Positions 33,401-44,584 of a stretch of 64,000 bases of DNA are shown here, one piece after another. This stretch comes from Axinella damicornis (Eukaryota; Porifera; Demospongiae; Axinellida; Axinellidae): contig OZ007510.1 of assembly GCA_963931865.1 (NCBI GenBank), forward strand, positions 11,867,981 to 11,931,980, in the 5' to 3' direction. Under the pieces are notes generated by a model that searched no databases, was not told the origin of the DNA, and saw only the letters and a program-made list of their open reading frames with translations. The position numbers and the translations under genes are program-made. Every line of letters begins with the position of its first letter. The first letter of the stretch is position 1.

Positions 33401-36400
33401 TCTACAGTGTCGTATGACCGCCATGTTTCCGCTACAACCTGAAGACTACATCTTTGGTCAGTGTCTCAATCTGACCCGATCTGAAAATGACAACATTAAG
33501 CACCTACTAGTTTATGTCAACTTTACCGACATAACAAGGTCAGTGTTCTACCAAGATAATGGACGCTACTCCATTGAACGTCTCTTTGAGCCTTCCCTGT
33601 TCTCTGAATTTGTGCTTGCTCCAGACCCACGCTGTGTTGTGGACGATTCCTTCCACATTTATTCTGTGGATGACGGCTATGTGTTGGATTTTAGTATGGA
33701 AAGTAGCAGCGACAGATTCACCTATCAAGCATACTGTATCAATCACCACGGTTGCAGTCATGCCAAGAGGTTAGCATTGGTATCTCGTAACACCCTTGCC
33801 GTGTACTGTTCAAATGACACTACCATTCTGTATGATGTATGCTCGACCCCAACAATAACAACTCCTCGGCCTTGTCTGGTTCAGGAACTCTCACTGAATG
33901 AGTTGGAAGTATTTCATGCTTCAGTTAGTGGGACTCCACACTTCTGTTCAAAAGAGGCATACATCCTTCACAAAGACGACACACTCACTCTCGTACACAA
34001 GGATATGACTAATTGGACTGTTCCGCTGCTGACCCTGCCTATTGATCGGATCGACTGTGCAAGTTGTAGCCAGGTTGGCAATGAAACGTATTTCCTCAGC
34101 TATGGGGAGAGTGGACAAACGTATCTGACACGTGTCACAGAAAATGTCACCAATCTTATTGGAAGGAACACACTTGTGTCAAATGTGCCTCCGAAGATCA
34201 TCCAGCAACGCTACGCAGTTGTGAACAACCGTTCAGAATCACTGGTCTTCAATCTCAGCTGTACTGAACCGCAGATTCAAGTACACCATCCGTACCACCT
34301 TGCCACAGTTGTTGTCGCTGAAACCACACACGAGTGTGAGTGTACTCGACAAATGGCTGTGAATGTCACTGCTGAGCCACCCGCTGACAATTCCAGTAGC
34401 ACAGATGGAACTGCTGAGCCACCAACCAATGGCACAGATGGAACTGCTGAGCCACCAACCAATGGCACAGATGGAACTGCTGAGCCACCAACCAATGGCA
34501 CAGATGGAACTACTGAGCCATCAATGGATAATAGCACAGACATGACTCTCAGCATGACTGTTAACATTAGTACAATGAGCATTGTCCGTCCTGTTGACTT
34601 GTTGGTAATTGGGGCTACAGTCAGTGCTGGTGTTGTGCTGTTCACAGTAGTCTTCTCTCTGACTGTGATCGGAGTCATCATTTGCAGTATCTGGTACTGC
34701 GTACCTAGGTAAGTGAATTCATGTGCAGGAAGGTATCTGAGTGCAGTCATAGTAAATTCATAGCCTCATTCCCAGGCTCCTCCCAGCTTTTGTTGCAAAC
34801 TGACACTGGGAGGAGCCTGGGGGGGGGGGGGGGGGGGGGGGGGAGTGAGATTGGGAGGAAGGAGGAGAGTCTGTGGAGGGGCCTACATAGCCTAACGAGA
34901 GCCTGGGGGAGGAGCGCTAGCCTAGGGAGGAGAGCCTGGAGCCTGGGAACAAGGCTATAGTATTTCATGGCTCCAGTGCATAACTCATGCACTTAGTGAA
35001 GGGACTCTAGCAGCTAAAGTCACCTAAGAGCTTCAAGGTAGAGTTGACACTCAATACAAGCAACTAAGATATGGCAAATTGTTGTACGTATGAAAGTAGT
35101 TTTTTTGATACACTTAAATTCTTACAAAGTGCCATCGAATATTGGTAGAGGGAGGATCTTGTTTGTATACGTACCCGGGAAACTCTTGATGAGGAATTAT
35201 ATTATGTATTCTTTTCTTCCTGAAAGGAGACCAAGAAGATTGCATCAACGAATTCCATCAGATGCCAGGTATACATGTATTATGTGTTACGTAATTATAT
35301 AGCCTTGTTCAAACAACCAACCCACAGTAATGCCACAGGTAGGAAGGGGTCAATGAATATCATGTTTTCTTAATTAGTAAAAAGAGGAGAAAACAGTCTT
35401 CTCTTCCACTTCTACAGTCTGGGAATGAGGCTAGAATGATATTGTAGTGAGCTTTCAACCTCCTGTTATAACACAAATGGAGAACCGAATATAAGCAATT
35501 GAGGTGGCTAGGTTTGGATTACAGTTTCATTTGTTACTAAGCTCTACTCAAATGGTTCACCAAATAGCCTTGAGGAACATCAATATCATGTGTACCTCTC
35601 TGAAGTGTTTAGCAATGATGTAACAAACACAGACTGCCATGATGAGGTTTTATCGTAGAGTGTCTCATGTGTACACCACTTCATGGTCATTGCATTGCAT
35701 GTATCTTCAAAATGGTCCCACAACTTGATAAGATTTTGTTGAACTGCATTTTTTGAACGTTAATTGGGGCGAGCCTGAGCGAGCCCCACATAGTCGTGCT
35801 CTTCAGGATGTCCATCCGTCCATCCGTCCAGTTGGTGTCTGTCCGATTTAGCGTATGACCGTATATATCCAAGTGGAAAATCGTAATGTTGCGCCGCCTG
35901 CCTGCGTGCTTAGGGCAACACGCGTACAAGTCGCCCGCACGACAGTACCGAGTAGAGCCTGCTACGCTTTACGCCGGTGCTACAAATTACGTAGCTACTA
36001 CAGACTTGCAGAGGTCAGCTGGAGGGGTACTCCTCTCAGGTACAGTGTAGCCTCGTTCCCAAGTCCCACGCCCAGCTTTTTGTTGCTTGCCGTACGTACA
36101 GTAGGGCAAGCAACAAAAAGCTGGGTGTGGGACTGGGAATGAGGCTACCACGAACTTGAAACTGCAGCTGCAGACCATCAATGATGAACGACAATCGGCT
36201 ACATTGCAGGCCCCACCCCCATGCAGCTTCCCTTATTAGCTGCGCCGCACCGCCAGGGCCTCCCCGCCTACGATCACTCAGTTATTGGCATGCAGTACGT
36301 CAGTTTGTCAGGCGAGCCCCACAATGCCCTGCATTCTCTTAGTATAAAATCTTCCCCAGAAAAGGATAGTATACTGATAACTGTTCAGGCTTCCAGCCTC

Positions 36401-37321
36401 TTTAGGACTGGTTTTGATTGGACAAGTGAATTACGAGTTTGTTGTGAGCGTGTAAAAAGTTTGAATGCAAATACACACATTGCACTACTCTTGCTAGGCA
36501 AATTGTGTACTGCATGTGCATAATGTAACGTATAATGTGCAAACCACTCCTAAGGTATGTTGTTACACTACATTCTGTGACATGATAAGATATCCCACGC
36601 CATCTTCTTCAGTATACACGAGGACGTGGTGATGCCAGAAATGCCAAGAAGCTTGCCAAAAGTCCATTCTGCTCCACCTTCTCCGCGTTCCACAAGCGCA
36701 CTGCACAGAGAACCTAACAGACGTATCAGCTTGACGTTTGGACTGCCCCTACCTCAAGCTACTCAGGTGTCCCTGTTCACCCTTCCCCCGCCCGTGACTG
36801 CTGAGCTAGCTGAGCACAGGGAATCTGACCGTGTTCATGAAGAAGGACGGCGCAGCAATACACCAAGCGGCCAGCAAGCTTCATGTATTGCATCAGCATC
36901 TCAAGATTTAGATCCTCACTCAACCTCCGAGAGAGGTCAACTTTACACTTCGGAGCAGAGTATTGACACCGGATTTCCAGCTAACAGCTCTCGTTTTCCT
37001 GTTAGTGCTCCTACCCAGCGAGCATCAGAAGCTTCCTTGCGTACTATGCCAGCATCGCAATCTTCAGATCTTCAGTCAACTTCTGAAAGTCCTCAACTTC
37101 AGAGTATTGACACCAATTTTATTGTCACCACCCCTTGTGTTCCTGTCAGTACCCCTACCCAACCTGGTGCCCCCCGTCAGGATGGTGTTGCTACTAGCAG
37201 CGATTTACTGTTGAATCCTGAGAGCATCCACCCAGATGATATTTGTAGACAGCACCATGAGAATTGTAATGAACTGGCGTTTAAAGTGAACAATCTCCAT
37301 TCAGACTTGTCCCAAAGTTAA
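30477..37321 (+). CDS. Paralogue B: type I membrane glycoprotein, ECGxxFxRC family
   Basis: Exons 30477-30552 (signal peptide, phase 1), 33109-34708 (ectodomain and membrane span, phase 2), 35227-35268 (phase 2) and 36613-37321 (tail) sum to 808 residues with all phases consistent. The signature HIPPECGSKFQRC places Cys at about 70 and 77. The ectodomain (about 27-475) has many N-x-S/T sites and blocks such as SVDDGYVLDFS, which read like repeated beta-strand units. A stalk holds four TEPPTNG-type repeats. The membrane span is about 525-553, followed by YCVPRR. The 250-residue tail is Ser/Thr/Pro/Gln-rich with an internal repeat (SIDTGF, SIDTNF). Intron 1 carries three small elements. Function unknown; surface recognition is inference. 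The small exon 35227-35268 is the least certain. Confidence 0.8.
30904..31443. mobile_element. 540-bp TA-target MITE inside gene B intron 1
   Basis: Ends CCGTATAGCGGGT and its complement, with arms rich in TTTCGCGGGTGAAAACTTTC. The TA target is doubled (30902-30903 and 31444-31445), and copy A at about 18230 shows the empty site TATGGTAATTAG. This is a Tc1/mariner-type signature. Confidence 0.92.
32944..33047. mobile_element. TAGCCTCG MITE before exon 2 of gene B
   Basis: Orthologous to the insertion at 19762-19864, with the same 9-bp duplication CCTAAGCAC (32935-32943 and 33048-33056). Confidence 0.9.
34373..34530 (+). repeat. Stalk-coding tandem repeat of gene B
   Basis: One 42-bp unit (GAGCCACCCGCTGACAATTC...) and three 33-bp units (GAGCCACCAACCAATGGCAC...) in frame, coding AEPPTNGTDGT-like repeats with an N-glycosylation site in each. 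Confidence 0.9.
34761..34957. mobile_element. TAGCCTCA element with a 25-G run, gene B intron 2
   Basis: Opens TAGCCTCATTCCCAGGCTCC and closes GAGCCTGGGAACAAGGCTA. A 25-G tract lies at 34819-34843. The flanking duplication is not clear. Confidence 0.65.
36048..36147. mobile_element. TAGCCTCG MITE, gene B intron 3
   Basis: A 100-bp hairpin with arms TAGCCTCGTTCCCAAGTCCC and GGGACTGGGAATGAGGCTA and the inner GCTTTTTGTTGCTTGC motif common to the family. Upstream (35767-35850) is a GGGGCGAGCCTGAGCGAG/CCATCCGTCCATCCGTCC repeat. Confidence 0.7.
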
Positions 37322-38232
37322 TGTGACAATGTAATTCCCTTTCCAATGCTTAATCTAATGGTCATAATTTTGTTGATACTTTTGTTGATTTGTACTTTCG
37401 CTTTGACTGTATTTCCATGCTATACTACGTAGTACAAAAACGATGCATATGCTGTGGTCAATTCTAGTGTGTGTATCCCCAGGGACACTCAGAATATGAG
37501 CATCTGTGCTGCACATATACACAGAAATTTACAATTGGCCAATTTGTACCTTCTTGTGTGCTGTGCAACACATTACATTGCAGCATGCATGCATACTGAA
37601 ACTACTCAGTGCCTTTGAATATAATATCAGCTAGCACAAGAAGTCTGGGGGCTGGGGGAACGTAGATTTTCTTGAAGCAACCCATCGTTAGTTTCAACTC
37701 TGGCTACCTCCAGCCAACAGCAAGTTTATAACAAGAGAACAGCTGATGGCCCTCCTCTCAGTCCATGGCTCTCTCCGCTGGCGAGGCTACCTCACAGGTT
37801 GATGTTAAGCCTTACTGGTATCTCAATGCATGGCATTTTACCCTAACTCCCTACCACTAGCTATCTTTTTATTCCATGCTGTATAGATAGATACTAATGG
37901 TGTTTCCTCCTAGCTATTTCCTGTATGCACACAACCAACATGTGCACGTGCAGCATGTAAAGTGGCACAATAATTATATGCAGCATGCATGGGTTTTTTT
38001 TTGTTGAGGGTGTCACATCTCAGCACAAGTCCCTCTAGAAGTGTTCTCTCTATACTGTGTTATGGGGATGGGGTTAACTTAATATATCTCCTCCCCATTC
38101 CTCTAATTTGTCTAAATGTGGGTTGTGCTACTTGTCATTAAGAACACTTCCTGGGAATGGTTATTGGGGTGAGCCTGCATGCATGAGCAAATCCCACACT
38201 AGCTGATGAGATGAGTGTGCATGTGTGTATAA
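37322..38232. other. Gene B 3' flank
   Basis: Probable 3' UTR followed by a fragment of the dispersed repeat shared with 29.1 and 45.0 kb (37640-37745). No gene recognised. Confidence 0.5.
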
Positions 38233-38369
38233 CCATAGATAATAGAATACTCACGTATGGATTGGAAACGTACATCCCGTGACGTCGAAATTGCGGAAGA
38301 TGCTATTTGCGGGTGTGCGGACTAATATACAGAGTTTTACTACGGGCGGGCACATGTCAAGCGTTAACA

Positions 38370-40595
38370 ATGGCGCGCGTAGTTCCATCGTTTACAGATG
38401 CTACTGTCGACGGCGAAGAGTGTTGGGAAACGTTATGTGACCTTGATGAAGCCGACTTTGATTCTGTCGTGGAGGACATAGGAGTCCACTGTCTTGTGAA
38501 CTGTGAAACAGCCGGTTGCAAGGACCTGTGCACTGGAGGCAGCGGTACTAGTACTGAAGAGGCAGGTGGAAAACGCAGAAGGCTAACAGGGAAGACAGTT
38601 TTACAAACAAGCATTGCAGAAGTAAGTGCAAGTGTAAATTGGAACGACATTATTTGTGAGAGCCTGGAGACATTGATTCATGATGAACATCTGATTTGCA
38701 CTCCCAGAGGGAAGAGGTCCATAGAAATTGCAAGTCAAGTTGTGGATGCAAAGTCTTCACATGAATTTGAGTGCTTTTGTGGGGATGTTGGCGCCAAACT
38801 GCTGAATTGCATGTCCAAAGCAGCATCTAGATGTCGACTTCCGGGAACTTTTAGACGGAAATTATGGTCCCACTTTCATGACCTTCGAACAAACTCTGAA
38901 TTTGTGAACAGGTGGCAAACTTTTGTTCAGAGCTTGAAGTCAGAATGTGCTGATGATCCATTGATTTTTCAGTGTCTTCTAGATCGAGCTTTCAAAAAGC
39001 TGATTTCGGTGCACTCTGGCATACTGTATAAGCCTACAGAAGAACCTGATGTTGAAATACTATTGACGTCACGTGAGAAGAATGCGATACGGTATATGGC
39101 AGGTTTTGTAATGCTACGACTAAAGCAACGGACTACAAAGAACCCACTTTATCAATGTATACTGAAGCAATTGTGTGCAAAAGGCCAAGATTTGACTGTT
39201 AATAGCCTGGATGCATACACAACCAAGTGGATGGATACGATTAGCCGAGGAGGGTTGTATCACATCACTGATGAAGTAAGTTACCATTATTTAGAGTATA
39301 GTTGTACCAATTCCACCAATCAGATTACTCACTGCGAGGTATCTAAATCTGATAGAAAACCTCCTCTTCAATAGAAAACCTGTATGGGGTTTTCTATTGA
39401 GCCCCCAGGATACACAATTATTGTTTACTGCCAACTTAAAATCCTACATAAAAATTATAGCATGCAGCTGCTTTAGAATTATTGGCAGTGCACATGTCTG
39501 CCTACTTCTCTGTGTTTGTCTTTGTTGGACGGCTACACGAGAGCTCGAATTCGAAGGAGGAGCTAAGCAGTAAATGACGGCACTGGTGCCTGGTGGGTTG
39601 GAGCCAAGTTGAGGGGCAGAGCCATATGACTGCTCGTGCGCGCAAGTCACTCACGCGCCTTTGTCAGCGCTACCTGCTGCTCGTAGCCAGTCTGTTATTT
39701 TGTCGAAAAGGACATCCGATGGTAGGTTATTCTGTTGAAAACTGGAGCGCTAGCGTAGTTACCGTTGCTGTACTCTAGACCAAGGGATCTAGAAACCTGA
39801 GGGCCCTGGGCTGTAGCGTCCCGAGTGCAGCGAGGGCACACAGCGCTAGTATCTGCCTTGTACTCGTTTCCAGTCTGTTATTTCGTTGAATGGGACCTCT
39901 GATTCCTAGGTGATTTTGTTGACAACTGAAGCGCTAACGTAGTTACCGTTGCTATACTCTAAATCGGTTAGACACTGAGACCAATGGGATCTACGCGATT
40001 TAGAAACCCTCTGGCCCTTAGTAGCACCCTCGCTGCACTTGGGACCCTACAGCCCAGGGCCTCGGGTTTCTAAATCGCGTAGATCCCTTGGTCTCAGTGT
40101 CTAACCTATAGTATTTGTACATCAAACTAGATTTCTTATACCGTGTACGGTCCGTGTTGGGACAGGTACCATCTGTCTAGTATGGGTAGGGATCAATGCA
40201 GGGTAAACTTTGGCTGGCTGATTACTTTCTCTGTCCTGAATGTGTTTGCTCTGCAGGTATATAAACTCATGGAGAGGATTGAGGTGGTTCTCCGTCATCA
40301 TTTAAATATCCATAAGATCAAAAACTACTGCCCTGGGGAGGATCTGAGAACTCCTGTTGAGCAAGACATTCTCTCCAATGCTAGTGTGCTTTCACAGTGG
40401 GAGAATATCTCCATCAATGTCCCAGAAAGGTTTGAAGAACATAGTGTCACCTTATTAGAAGCTATTGTTAAACTTTGGGTTACGATTAGATCATACTCTT
40501 TTGTCCAAGGCTGGGTGGAGCGTTTAGAGAAACCCTATAAAGGAAAGGGCACACGTAAAGTGTTGCAAGATAGGAGTTTGAATGCTGAAGATTAG
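38370..40595 (+). CDS. Accessory protein of the P-like element, two exons
   Basis: Exon 1 (38370-39275) begins with ATG (MARVVPSF) inside the left terminus and ends ITDE with donor GTAAGT; exon 2 (40257-40595) begins VYKLMERIE. The phase is 0 and the product is 414 residues without lesions. Features: an acidic N-terminus, a CETAGCKDLC Cys cluster (about 50-60), a basic KRRR patch, and helical blocks NAIRYMAGFVMLRLKQRT and TTKWMDTISRGGLYHITDE. The C-terminus holds GEDLRTPVEQDILSN and VTIRSYSFVQGWVERLEK. I know similar companion proteins only as uncharacterised products next to P-like transposases in invertebrates. It is probably a transposition accessory factor (inference). The intron contains a foldback repeat. 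Confidence 0.75.
39680..40100. repeat. Direct and inverted repeat in the accessory-gene intron
   Basis: A ~95-bp block with GTTACCGTTGCTGTACTCTA occurs at 39680-39779 and again at 39868-39963. An inverted pair (GGGATCTAGAAACCTGAGGG... at 39785-39836 against its complement at about 40025-40092) encloses part of it. Confidence 0.7.
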
Positions 40596-40657
40596 TTATT
40601 TTTGCAAACTGTACCATGTGTATGTATTATTATTATTATATACAAATCTGCAAAACG

Positions 40658-43600
40658 TCAATGCTTCTTTCTACGCTTGGGGAGCGGGAGCATGCTCTCA
40701 TAATTAGCTGCTTCTTTCGGCATACAAACATTCATTGTTTTTAGATCGGAGTAGATCCCTTTCTGTTGCATAAGGGCTGGTGCGTTTTGGTGAAATTGCT
40801 CGACAGTTGGATTGTCACATGATCCGCCTTTGTGACGTTGTGCTGAGAAGTACGATTCAAGCGGATCCTGGGAGAACACCTCACTTAGTAGGAAATTGGC
40901 ATCAGTGTTGGTGAGGAGGTCTTTATCAAGTGCCACAAATGACTTCACTGAGGAGGACAAAATAACAATGACTTCAGTAACGTGTAAGAGCAGGCTTCCC
41001 ATATGGGGTGGGCAATAATTAGGTCATGCAATGTCATTCTAATAAATTATTGTGCACTCACCTGTTATCTTGATGCCCTCCAGTGTCTCTTGGCTCAAGC
41101 ACATTTGCCTCTGTTCTGACAGGCTAAGGTCTTTGTGAGTTTTCGTTTCATCCTCCCATTCCTTGAGGTAGCCAAGGAACTCTCTTTCCAGCCACTGCAG
41201 GGTATAGGTATATATTATTACATAGTTGGGGGGTGGAAGGTGCGCATGGGAGGTTGCAATAGTATCAAGATTTTAATTCGTGTCTGTTTGTGACGGAAGT
41301 GGGATGTTCATGGGGCGGGACTAGACTAGTGACGTGCGACCTTCGTACTTCAATTTACAGAACCTCAAACTCTGTGAGGGAACGTTCAAGAACGTTGGGC
41401 ATGGGCTGGAATCACAAGCAGATGCAATCAGGGAGTAGCAGTTGAAGCGGACGCAATCGGGGAGAGCAGCTGAAGTGGACGCAATTGGGGAGGAGTTAAA
41501 GCGGATGCAATCAGGAAGCAGCAGCTGAAGCAGACGCAAGGCAGCAGCTGAAGCGGACGCAATCGGGGAGCAGCAGCTCTGCACAGAGAACTGTTCGGTT
41601 ACGGATTACTCATGTAGGCGAACGAGGGGGAAGTAGCTGAGCGCTACTTGTATCGTATAATTATTATGTGTGCACCTCAAATCGGATATCGTCAGGAGAT
41701 GTGTAGGGCTCCAGGAACTTCTTCAATTTCTTTTGACCCTGATCAGTTCTCCGAACATTTAGGCTGTCAAAAAATTTGTCCACAAGGCTGATGAATTTGG
41801 CTGTCTCTGCATGTTCTGGGTTTCCAAGCACCTCAAGAGCTTTGGCCACTGTTTCACTCATGACCTGCAGCGATAATAATTATTGTTATACCATTAAAAT
41901 TTTAGTAACTGTAGTTTACTTGTGCTGCTAATGGTAATAGTGAAGATCACTAGGCTAACCTGTGCTGCCAGATACACCCTCATTCGAGAAAATGCAGTTA
42001 GCCACACATGCTCTTTGTGCAACTTGTGGCATAGTCGAACACCAGGGCTGTCGCAGTTGGCAGTTTCTAGCAGAAACAGGTGTTCGATGTGCTTCCATGA
42101 AATCATCTTTCCACCTTTCTGGAAAACAATGACATGTATGTTATCGTCAGCCCATGCATGCAAAGACAGTGGTTATCTAACTTACCTGTAAGCACCTGGT
42201 CTTACTGTGAGCAAACGAATTGCTGAAGCAGTTCCGTGTGGTTTTGAGGAGGTGAGGGACATCACATACGAAGTATAACTTCCTCTTGTCTTCACTATAG
42301 GGATTTGGTGTGGAGAAGATAGGGGTATCGGTGCTGCCAGGTAAGCGGTGCATATGGTAGAACTTCCGGTTTGGAGACGCTCCATCACTGGTGATGCATC
42401 GCACTTTAAAACCGTGTGTTTCGAGCTTTTGGATCACATCCCAAGCTAATGGGAAGATTTCTTCTCCATGTGCTCCTAGAGTAGGGTAGTGTGCAACAGG
42501 ATGAAACTGATTCGGTTGGAAAATTGACCGCATCATAAAGACGAGCATTTGTTTAGCTAGCTGAGGCATTGGAGGAGCGCTCTGATCAGATGAAAGACCA
42601 TCTACCATTTTCTGGAGATCATGGTTCACATCACCCAGATTAACGAACCCTACCAGCTCTCCTGTGAGTTTCTTGAACACCAGGTCACTTTTGATGTGTA
42701 CTTCATCCATGAGCAGTACAACGTTTCTCTTCCAGCTTGGCAAGGAGTCAAAGTTCATCTGCTCTTTGATGTGCTGTAGAACCTCAAGTTGCACCCCATC
42801 CTTGCCAGGCAACCAGTGGGTATAGTCCCTGAGTGTTCTCTCTGATGGTAGTGAGATGTGCCCATTGCTTTTGACAGCACGGTAGGCAGCTGAAGAGACG
42901 TACCTGAGGTTTAGGGCGAACTTGATCATTGCAGGGTGCCACTTCATTGATCTCTTGTCTTTCAGCCTTAAGTATAGCATTTGCTGAGCCCAGAATATTC
43001 TTTGAAATGACCCTTCTTGGAACTTGGTTTCGACTTCACTTGACATCTTTGACACCTCCTCTGAGTCTTCCTGATTGAGGTGAATTCCATCTCTCTCAAT
43101 TGCCTCTTGCAGTAGCCTCTCCAACTTTGTTGCTGTTGTCCGTTTTTCTCTCTGCACCTTGCTGATTCGTTGGGTGAGTTCCTCCTTGTTTAGGTGTCGG
43201 TAATTGCACTTGCTATTATGAGCTGTTCGATCATGGTCAGATTTCTTACGTTTTTCATAAGAGGCAATGGCTCGTAGTGTTTGTCTGTGTTTCTGACATT
43301 GACAACATCGAGTCTGACCATTTGTGCATAGGAGTGTACATTCTGCTGATCTAACCGTTTTGTCAAATACTTCACCCTCAGGAGTCAGTATCTCAGCTTT
43401 GTTGTCTAGAAATGCTACGACTTTGTTCCCTTTTGTGCTAATGAATTTTCCCCCCCCTCACCTCAGCCATCTTGGTGTATTCAGGATCTTGATTGCCTGT
43501 GCAGACTGATGCTAGACGGACTGTTTCAAGGAGGGGATGAAGGTGATGGTGCTCAAGTTCATCTGGAAAGGTTTCAGTGACATCACAGCTGAGTGGTACA

Positions 43601-43980
43601 CGACTCCCATGGATGAAGCATGCCCAAGTTAGGTCTGCGTTGATTGCTATGCATTTGGGAGTCTCTGTTGGACCCCTCGTTGTTGGAATCCTATGCATGT
43701 TGCAATGTAGAACTTCGTCATTGGCGGTAACACTCCACCCTAGTTCAGTGGAGGCTGCATGCTTCACCTTTTCAAATGTGCCAAGTTGTTGTTTCTCCGC
43801 AGTGTTGACATTTAACCCAATAGGCGCCCCCCTACATGAGTGTACGTTTGCTTGTGGGATGTCTAATGATAGTTGATTTTTTTGCTTCTGCAACCTTTTT
43901 CTTTCATAGTTTTTTGCCTTGTTAGTGAGTTGACGTTGACCTCTTCGGCGCACTCTTGCTCTTCCCTTAGGTTTCCCCAT
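40658..43980 (-). CDS. P-element/THAP9-like transposase, one frameshift
   Basis: Exons on the minus strand: 43980-42186, 42118-41960, 41864-41676, 41194-41062 and 40947-40658; intron phases fit and the product would be about 854 residues. A single extra base in a run of eight G at about 43450-43457 shifts the frame after MAEVRGG, either an assembly error or an inactivating slip. There is a basic start MGKPKGRARVRRRG, a Cys-rich LLCTNGQTRCCQCQKH, then the RNase H-like core with SLPSERTLRDYTHW, LLMDEVHIKSDLVF (first Asp), TGELVGFVNLGDV, CITSDGASPNRKFY (second Asp) and FVCDVPHLLKTTRNCF. The insertion-type domain follows (WKHIEHLFLLE, AFSRMRVYLAAQ), and the C-terminus has FSQDPLESYFSAQRHKGG. I see no N-terminal THAP zinc finger. 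Confidence 0.88.
41400..41580. repeat. 27-bp tandem repeat in a transposase intron
   Basis: About six units of AGCAGCTGAAGCGGACGCAA plus TCGGGG, with substitutions, inside the intron between 41195 and 41675. Confidence 0.8.
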
Positions 43981-44584
43981 CAGTGAGGGCTGTGAAGCCA
44001 AGTTGACAGAGAAGAACATCGTGTTTAGCATGTTAAAGAAAACCTTGCAGAAACTAACAGTATAGTCAACCAATATTTACAGTTGCGCAAATCCTTATAG
44101 ACAAATGAGTGCTTGGCACTTTGCAGGTAAGGATGAGTTGCTCAGTCTACATGCATGGGGAATGAACTCCCACAACCATGACCTACCTGGAACATGAAAG
44201 TGTGGAATTTATTCAGTGAATGTACTTCCTACTTTTATGTCTGCACAGATCCTTGTAGCTATTAGTAAGGTAAACCTTATACGGCAGCAAAGAATGCTGC
44301 TGGTTGCATGGTTACGGGAATGAACTCGCACAAGTTGCGAGGGAACATGAAGCTGCAGCGTGCAGGTAATTAGCAACACAGATAATGTGTGAAACCGTGC
44401 GTGAAATTGTTATTACCTTTTGCGTGGAGGGTGTGAGTAGGGGGGTGGAGCTCTGAAGTGTTCAGTTCCCGTGCTGGCAAAAAGAAGGCTGGGCTGTTGC
44501 TGGGCAAACATCACGTGATCCGCAAATAGCATGAATACGTGACGCGTATATGCCGTTTCCAATCCATACGTGAGTATTCTATTA

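Larger units (their letters stand above)
30222..33943. repeat. Segmental duplication, copy B
   Basis: Partner of 17563-20752. It includes a 35-C run (30237-30271), exon 1 and part of exon 2 of gene B, and an extra 540-bp element at 30904-31443 that copy A lacks. Confidence 0.95.
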
